Positions 60,023-64,000 of a stretch of DNA of 64,000 bases are shown in pieces. The notes under the pieces were generated by a model. The model did not search any database, had not been told where the DNA came from, and saw only the letters and a list, made by a program, of their open reading frames with translations. Each line of letters starts with the position of its first letter. Position 1 is the first letter of the stretch. Made by a program: the position numbers and the translations under genes. Source of the stretch: WQXF01 sp031552825 (GTDB lineage: Bacteria > Bacillota > Clostridia > Christensenellales > Aristaeellaceae); assembly GCA_031552825.1 (NCBI GenBank), contig JAVBMD010000002.1:105079-169078 (forward strand), given 5' to 3'.

Positions 60023-61036
60023 ATGTTTCCTGTGCTCATCATTGCGTGCGCGCGGCCGGGGCTTCTGTATGTCAATGGCGCGTTCTGCGGCGAGCTGACC
60101 GAGGAACAGATCTTTCCGGTTCGGCCGGATGGGCGCGTGTATGTGGAATATCGCGCATTGAGCGAACCGGCGTTTCCGCTGGCGGTGGCGCTGGACTTGA
60201 AGGACGGGCAAGTACAACCCGGTTTTCCGCTATCCGCGTATGCGGTGCAATGGCCGGACCGGGTGATCGAGCTAGAGTTGCGCCCGATGCTGCTGCCGCA
60301 GGCGCCCGTCGCAAGGGAGCTATTGGCAACGTTGCCCTATGGCGACGCCGGGTTGAGCCATCAGCGGTTCGGCGAGGAAGAGATGATTTGCCTTGCGGAG
60401 GAGCCGTTGTTTACCTTGCCCGATGGCGCGCACGACTTGCGCGTGCAATCGGTGCCGGGCGGCGCGCTGGTGCTGGCCGCAGAGGCGGCCGGAGAAAGCG
60501 CTTGGTTGTTGGCCAACACGCCTAGCGGCGGGATGACATTGGCTGGCCGCGTACGCGGCGAGCGGATTGCGCTGGAAGGGGAGGGTAAGTTGCTCGTATT
60601 GGCCTCTGCTGGGGACGATGTGGGGCACGGGCATCAAATTCAGTATCAGATCACAAGCGGTCGGCTCCAGCAGGGGAGCAAAGAGCGCGTGTGGTTGCCC
60701 GGCGCGCCGCGCTGGCCGCAAACGCCGCAGGAAACCTTGCGCGCTTATCTGAACGCGATGCGCTTGGGCACTGTGGAGGAGGCAGCGGCCTTCCTCACGC
60801 CGCAAGCGATTTCCATGCTGGCGTCGTCGCCGCTTCCTGCATTTGACGCGGTGGTTGCGTTGCGTCGTCCGTTGGTTGCCGCACCGGGGGATCATCCGCT
60901 GGCGATGGGGGTACTTTCCCGCCAAGCGCCCAACCAGGGCAGGGTGAGCGCGATATGCGCACGCGCCGTCGCGTCCCGGCACGCGCAGGGCGCCTATCAA
61001 TTGGAAAGCGTGGTTGTGGATCCCATGCAAAAATGA
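60023..61036 (+). CDS. Protein of unknown function
   Basis: A 337-residue protein, not recognised. The N terminus (MFPVLIIACARPGLLYVNGAFCGEL) is only mildly hydrophobic and is probably not a signal peptide. The first 200 residues look beta-rich. The last 110 (PQETLRAYLNAMRLGTVEEAAAFL onwards) resemble a small NTF2-like or helical add-on. The ATG at 60023 follows AGGGGAGGG. Monocistronic, ending in a strong terminator. Confidence 0.65.
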   Translation: MFPVLIIACARPGLLYVNGAFCGELTEEQIFPVRPDGRVYVEYRALSEPAFPLAVALDLKDGQVQPGFPLSAYAVQWPDRVIELELRPMLLPQAPVARELLATLPYGDAGLSHQRFGEEEMICLAEEPLFTLPDGAHDLRVQSVPGGALVLAAEAAGESAWLLANTPSGGMTLAGRVRGERIALEGEGKLLVLASAGDDVGHGHQIQYQITSGRLQQGSKERVWLPGAPRWPQTPQETLRAYLNAMRLGTVEEAAAFLTPQAISMLASSPLPAFDAVVALRRPLVAAPGDHPLAMGVLSRQAPNQGRVSAICARAVASRHAQGAYQLESVVVDPMQK

Positions 61037-61069
61037 CTTGATTTTTCTCCGAAATATGCAAGGCTTTCG

Positions 61070-61100
61070 ATAAATCGGCTCATGAGCCGATTTATTTTTT
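61070..61100 (+). terminator. Terminator before guaA
   Basis: A perfect 26 bp palindrome (ATAAATCGGCTCA and its complement, 61070-61095) followed by TTTTTT. Confidence 0.92.
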
Positions 61101-61109
61101 GCGCACAAC

Positions 61110-61138
61110 TTGTATTCAAAAATAGAGCAGTGTACAAT
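61110..61138 (+). promoter_or_regulatory. Promoter of guaA
   Basis: TTGTAT and TACAAT with a 17-base spacer, 49 bases upstream of the start. No guanine riboswitch is visible in the short leader. Confidence 0.6.
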
Positions 61139-61187
61139 ATAGAGTATTGCAGACCATTTTCTCGATGGAGACAAGGAGGAACCTCCC

Positions 61188-62732
61188 ATGCACAACATGC
61201 AGCAGGTAACGATACTGGACTTTGGCGGCCCCTACACCCAGCAAATCGCGCGCTATATTCGCGATGAGCACGTGTACTGCGAGGTGCTTCCTTATACCAC
61301 CTCGCCCGCTGATATCTTGGCGCGGAAACCCAAGGGGCTCATCCTCTGCGGCCCGGACATGAGCGTCACCGCGGAAGGTACGCCGAGCATCGCGACGGAA
61401 CTGCTCGAAAGCGGCGTGCCGATCGCGGGTCTGGGCTATGGCTTTACGTTGCTCGTAAAGCAGCTGGGCGGCAAAGTGCGCGCGCTTCCCGCGGTAACCC
61501 ACGATCCGGTAGAGATTCTTCCCACGGCCAAAAGCGCACTGCTTGCGAAATACCCGCCGGTCATCACCCGCGCGTTGCATTGTGCGGATCGCGTAGAGGC
61601 ATTGCCCGCGGGCTTCATGCCCACCGCGCTGGGCAAGGATGGCAGCATCTACGCGATGGAGAACACCAAGCAAGGCATCTACGGTCTGGCGACGCATGCA
61701 ACGATGCACAAACATCTCGAGGGCGTGCAGATGTTCCGCAACCTGCTGTTCTCGCTGTTTGGCTGCGAGCCGAGCTGGCAAATGGATACCTTTATTGAAG
61801 CGAGCGTGGCCGATATTCGCGCGCAGGTTGGCGAGCAAGGACGGGTGCTGCTCGGGCTTTCCGGCGGCGTGGATTCCTCGGTTTGCGCGGCGCTGATTTA
61901 CAAGGCGATCGGCGACCGGCTGACCTGCGTGTTCGTCGATACCGGTTTCATGCGCAAAGGCGAACCGGAACAGGTACGCGAAGTGTTTACGAAGCAGTTC
62001 CCGGTGCATCTGGTGTCGGTCAACGCGGTGGAGCGCTTCCAGAGACAGGTGGACGGCGTAGACGATCCGGAACTGAAGCGCAAGCGCATCGGCGCGGAAT
62101 TCATCGAAGTATTCGCCGAGGAAGCAAAGAAGCTTGGGCAGCTCGACTATCTCGGGCAGGGTACCATCTACCCGGACATCATCGAGTCGGGCTCGCTGCC
62201 CGGCGCGCCGGTAATCAAGAGTCACCACAACGTTGGCGGCCTGCCGAAGGACCTAAAGTTCTCGGGATTGGTGGAGCCGCTGCGCTACCTATTTAAAGAC
62301 GAAGTGCGCCGTTGCGGCGAGGCGCTGGGGCTCCCTGCCGATATGGTGTGGCGGCAGCCCTTCCCCGGTCCCGGCTTGGCGGTGCGCGTAGTGGGCGCTA
62401 TCACGCAAGAAAAGCTGCACATCGTTCGCGAGGCCGATGCCATCGTTCGCGAGGAGATCGTCGCCGCTGGACTAAACCGCAAGATTAACCAGTACTTTGC
62501 CTTGCTGACCGGCGTGCGGTCGGTGGGCGTGCATGGCGAGGAGCGCAGCTACGATTACACGGTCGGCATTCGTGCCGTCGTGACTGAAAACTTCGTGACC
62601 GGCGATTGGGCTCGCGTCCCGCATGAGGTGCTGGCGCGCATGTCGGAGCGCATCGTGGCGGAAGTGCCGCACGTGAACCGTGTGGTGTATGATATCACCG
62701 CGAAGCCGCCGGCGGCGATTGAGTGGGAATAA
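61188..62732 (+). CDS. guaA: GMP synthase with a degenerate glutaminase domain
   Basis: A 514-residue GuaA that aminates XMP to GMP. The ATP-pyrophosphatase half is complete: P-loop GLSGGVDSSV (225-231), GQGTIYPDIIESG, KSHHNVGGLPKDLKFSGLVE (part), PFPGPGLAVRVVG and the C-terminal VNRVVYDITAKPPAAIEWE. The N-terminal GATase half keeps LDFGGPYTQQIAR and GGKV but has lost its active site: GICYGMQ reads GLGYGFT (Gly83 for the nucleophile Cys), SGGP reads CGPD, and the HPE motif reads HATM (His170 kept, Glu replaced by Thr172). It should therefore use free ammonia. ATG at 61188 with AAGGAGG. The 3' end is the insertion site of an integrative element. Confidence 0.95.
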   Translation: MHNMQQVTILDFGGPYTQQIARYIRDEHVYCEVLPYTTSPADILARKPKGLILCGPDMSVTAEGTPSIATELLESGVPIAGLGYGFTLLVKQLGGKVRALPAVTHDPVEILPTAKSALLAKYPPVITRALHCADRVEALPAGFMPTALGKDGSIYAMENTKQGIYGLATHATMHKHLEGVQMFRNLLFSLFGCEPSWQMDTFIEASVADIRAQVGEQGRVLLGLSGGVDSSVCAALIYKAIGDRLTCVFVDTGFMRKGEPEQVREVFTKQFPVHLVSVNAVERFQRQVDGVDDPELKRKRIGAEFIEVFAEEAKKLGQLDYLGQGTIYPDIIESGSLPGAPVIKSHHNVGGLPKDLKFSGLVEPLRYLFKDEVRRCGEALGLPADMVWRQPFPGPGLAVRVVGAITQEKLHIVREADAIVREEIVAAGLNRKINQYFALLTGVRSVGVHGEERSYDYTVGIRAVVTENFVTGDWARVPHEVLARMSERIVAEVPHVNRVVYDITAKPPAAIEWE

Positions 62733-62884
62733 TTAACGAAGCCCCAAAAGCCCCGTAATCTAAGGTTTTTGAGGCTGAAAACCGCCATTTGATAGCAGAT
62801 TGATAGCAGAAGCTATTTCTCGGTTTACTCTGTTTACTGCCTTAAAGCAGGTGGTTTGCGGGTAAATTGATCTTAATCCTAAAC
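62733..62884. mobile_element. Probable attachment-site region at the guaA 3' end
   Basis: The guaA end reads GAGTGGGAATAA, the classical target of tyrosine-integrase islands. Beyond it lies a gene-free stretch with a tandem 11 bp repeat TTGATAGCAGA (62789-62799 and 62800-62810), the kind of short repeat bound by integrase arm domains. The matching right end of the element is outside the window, so the exact core cannot be fixed. Confidence 0.65.
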
Positions 62885-62886
62885 AA

Positions 62887-62930
62887 AACGGTCTTGCTGA
62901 CTTTTGAGAAGTCGGCAAGACCGTTTTTTG
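62887..62930. terminator. Bidirectional terminator between guaA and the element's XRE gene
   Basis: AACGGTCTTGC pairs with GCAAGACCGTT with an inner GACTT/AAGTC stem, T-tract on the plus side and A-tract on the other. Confidence 0.88.
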
Positions 62931-62947
62931 CTGTTCGGAAAAGGTGC

Positions 62948-63469
62948 TTATTTCTTGTCTTTCAGGTCGTTGAACAGCCAATCGGTAAGCTCTTGAGATG
63001 GAACCTTAACCCATCGCTGCGTGGTGTCAAATTCGGGATACCTGTATCGCCACTTGTCGTATTCCTCTTTGGTGATTTCTCCGGCTTTCAGCTTTGCTGC
63101 CTGTTCGCGCCAAGCGCTGAGCATCCGCAGCATATCGTCGTAGACTTTAGGGTTTGACTTGTCCAGCCGCAGGCAGATTTCACCGTTAATCTCGCCGACA
63201 AGCAGGCCGCGTAAGTCCTCCAATGCAAAGAGAGTGTGCATGAGGCCAATATCGCTATCTATTTCCGGAATATCCAGCGCCTTTGGAGATACGTCAAGCC
63301 TATTCGCAAGCGCACTGGTCAAGTCGGCTTTTGGCGTGCGTGTACCGGACTCATATTGAGCCATACGAACATCGGCGGTCTTTTCATCAAAGCCCACCGC
63401 TTGCCCAAGCCACTTTTGAGTCATCCCCCGCAGATTGCGAAAAAAACGGATTCTTTCACCGATAGCCAT
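62948..63469 (-). CDS. XRE-family regulator of the integrative element
   Basis: A 173-residue protein with an N-terminal XRE helix-turn-helix (IGERIRFFRNLRGMTQKWLG, AVGFDEKTADVRMAQYESGT) and a C-terminal domain of unknown fold ending YPEFDTTQRWVKVPSQEL. It matches repressor-like genes found beside integrases of Bacillota ICEs and islands. Composition is more A+T-rich than the host genes. ATG at 63469 preferred over TTG 63478 because AGGAG is 9 bases from it. It is divergent from the excisionase gene. Confidence 0.85.
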   Translation of the reverse strand: MAIGERIRFFRNLRGMTQKWLGQAVGFDEKTADVRMAQYESGTRTPKADLTSALANRLDVSPKALDIPEIDSDIGLMHTLFALEDLRGLLVGEINGEICLRLDKSNPKVYDDMLRMLSAWREQAAKLKAGEITKEEYDKWRYRYPEFDTTQRWVKVPSQELTDWLFNDLKDKK

Positions 63470-63504
63470 AATCGCCAACTCCTGTTCAATCTCTGTTGCA
63501 ATGA

Positions 63505-63645
63505 GTATAGCATAAATGTTTAGGAGAAGTCAACAAAAACCTTAACAAAAAAGTTAAATATTTTTCTGTAAACCAGATGCAAACCACTTGACTTTAACAA
63601 TAATGCTTAGTATAATAAGATTAAATTTAAGCAAATATGCTTAGT
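63505..63645. promoter_or_regulatory. Divergent control region of the integrative element
   Basis: Leftward promoter on minus: TTGACT (63529-63534) and TATACT (63505-63510), 18-base spacer. Rightward promoter: TTGACT (63588-63593) and TATAAT (63611-63616), 17-base spacer. ATGCTTAGT occurs twice (63603-63611 and 63637-63645) over and after the rightward -10, and TTAAC/GTTAA forms an inverted repeat near 63543-63556. These are likely XRE operator sites. The rest of the 299-base gap to 63768 shows no gene I trust. Confidence 0.65.
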
Positions 63646-63768
63646 GAATGCCGTCGCACACAACGGAAATGGTGTGTATCGCCCGGGCAAATCGGGTGGC
63701 GATTCAGAAAATACTCCCGACACTAAACAAGATAACTATGCCCAAAATGGCAAGAAGGAGGTTTATAA

Positions 63769-63969
63769 GTGGCAGGACAAATGTTTTTACGAGTTGAGGA
63801 AGTGGCGAAGGAATTGGATGTTTCCATACCCTACGCCTACAAGCTAATCCGTTCCATGAACGCAGAGCTGAAGAAGACCGGCTGCATCACCATCTCAGGC
63901 CGAATCGACAGAAAGTTCTTCTATGAGAAGTTTTATGGAACCCGCGACCAGCAAGAAAGGAGAATTTGA
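63769..63969 (+). CDS. Excisionase-like helix-turn-helix protein
   Basis: A 66-residue protein: FLRVEEVAKELDVSIPYAYKLIRSMN is an AlpA/Xis-type winged helix-turn-helix, followed by a basic tail (GRIDRKFFYEKFYG). Such proteins direct excision by the tyrosine integrase encoded next. GTG start at 63769 with AGGAGG upstream. Its stop overlaps the next start (TGATG). Confidence 0.85.
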   Translation: MAGQMFLRVEEVAKELDVSIPYAYKLIRSMNAELKKTGCITISGRIDRKFFYEKFYGTRDQQERRI

Positions 63970-64000
63970 TGGCAGCTTTTAAGAATTACGACAACGGCAC
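63969..64000 (+). CDS. Start of a site-specific integrase (cut by window edge)
   Basis: An ATG at 63969 overlapping the excisionase stop opens a frame reading MAAFKNYDNGT before the window ends. This matches the N-terminal arm-binding domain of ICE/phage tyrosine integrases (typically KxxNGTWxV). Only 11 residues are visible, so the call rests on position and context. Confidence 0.65.
   Translation, partial: MAAFKNYDNG

Noticed and set aside
62789..62810. Tandem TTGATAGCAGA units as a CRISPR or longer repeat array
   Set aside because: Only two 11 bp units exist with no spacers. They fit integrase-binding repeats better. No CRISPR array was seen anywhere in the window.
63644..63847. A 67-codon ORF between the XRE and excisionase genes
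   Set aside because: It overlaps the excisionase start region out of frame, has low-complexity composition and no ribosome site.
62733..64000. guaA truncated by the integrative element
   Set aside because: The C terminus matches the normal GuaA end (TAKPPAAIEWE) and the stop is in place. The element enters beyond or restores the gene end.
1..64000. tRNA or rRNA genes
   Set aside because: I found no cloverleaf-like or rRNA-like sequence in any intergenic gap by eye. A dedicated scan was not possible here.

Overview
This is a 64 kb piece of a G+C-rich Bacillota chromosome. Clostridia is the most likely class, and a Christensenellales-like lineage is my guess from gene content, not proof. Pointers are the single-chain clostridial-type PurL relative, formate-THF ligase, AddA/AddB, the soj/spo0J pair, class I preQ1 and THF riboswitches, DUF1540/DUF1653/DUF1858 proteins, a cupin-regulated potABCD operon and vegetative promoters that are often TTGnnn-17-TATACT. 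Genes are dense, short overlaps are common, and start codons include many GTG and TTG.

The window looks origin-proximal. It holds parA-parB (41.0-42.7 kb), two perfect parS palindromes (1.05 and 1.09 kb), dnaN-recF (24.6-26.8 kb), mnmE, and three intergenic clusters of DnaA-box-like 9-mers (24.4, 43.4-43.5 and 58.1-58.2 kb). dnaA itself is not present.

Layout. 0-10 kb: start of addA (leaving the window), parS pair, glgP, a YyaL-type thioredoxin-fold protein, a DUF1540 mini-protein, preQ1-regulated queT, rarA, an orphan sugar-binding protein and a secreted unknown. 10-15 kb: a BMP-type nucleoside ABC transporter operon. 15-24 kb: secreted unknowns, an O-antigen-ligase-like membrane protein, a clostripain-family protease, an aminotransferase with its Lrp/AsnC regulator, and fhs. 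24.5-30.3 kb: dnaN, recF and a giant PurL-like protein. 30-43 kb: an AgrC-like kinase, a CBM9-like protein, DUF1653-addB, a NanA/DapA-family aldolase, then mnmE, manA, a secreted unknown and parBA on the minus strand. 43-50 kb: tldD-tldE, a serine hydrolase, a GtrA-fused glycosyltransferase and a CapA-like protein. 50-55 kb: a RelE/DinJ-type toxin-antitoxin pair and the polyamine uptake operon regulator-potABCD. 55-62.7 kb: a second serine hydrolase, a methyltransferase, THF-riboswitch-controlled folT, a DUF1858 protein, an EIIC-like membrane protein, a secreted unknown and guaA. 62.7-64 kb: the start of an integrative element at the 3' end of guaA (XRE regulator, excisionase, integrase start).

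Most unusual points: (1) three copies of a TCAG...CTGA element, each sitting between two copies of a complete terminator hairpin, the duplicated length following the hairpin (about 29, 28 and 19 bp); (2) an intact 1163-residue PurL homologue that has lost nearly every family catalytic motif; (3) a GuaA with an intact XMP-aminating half but an eroded glutaminase half (Cys to Gly, Glu to Thr). Points 2 and 3 share loss of the glutaminase nucleophile in two purine enzymes.
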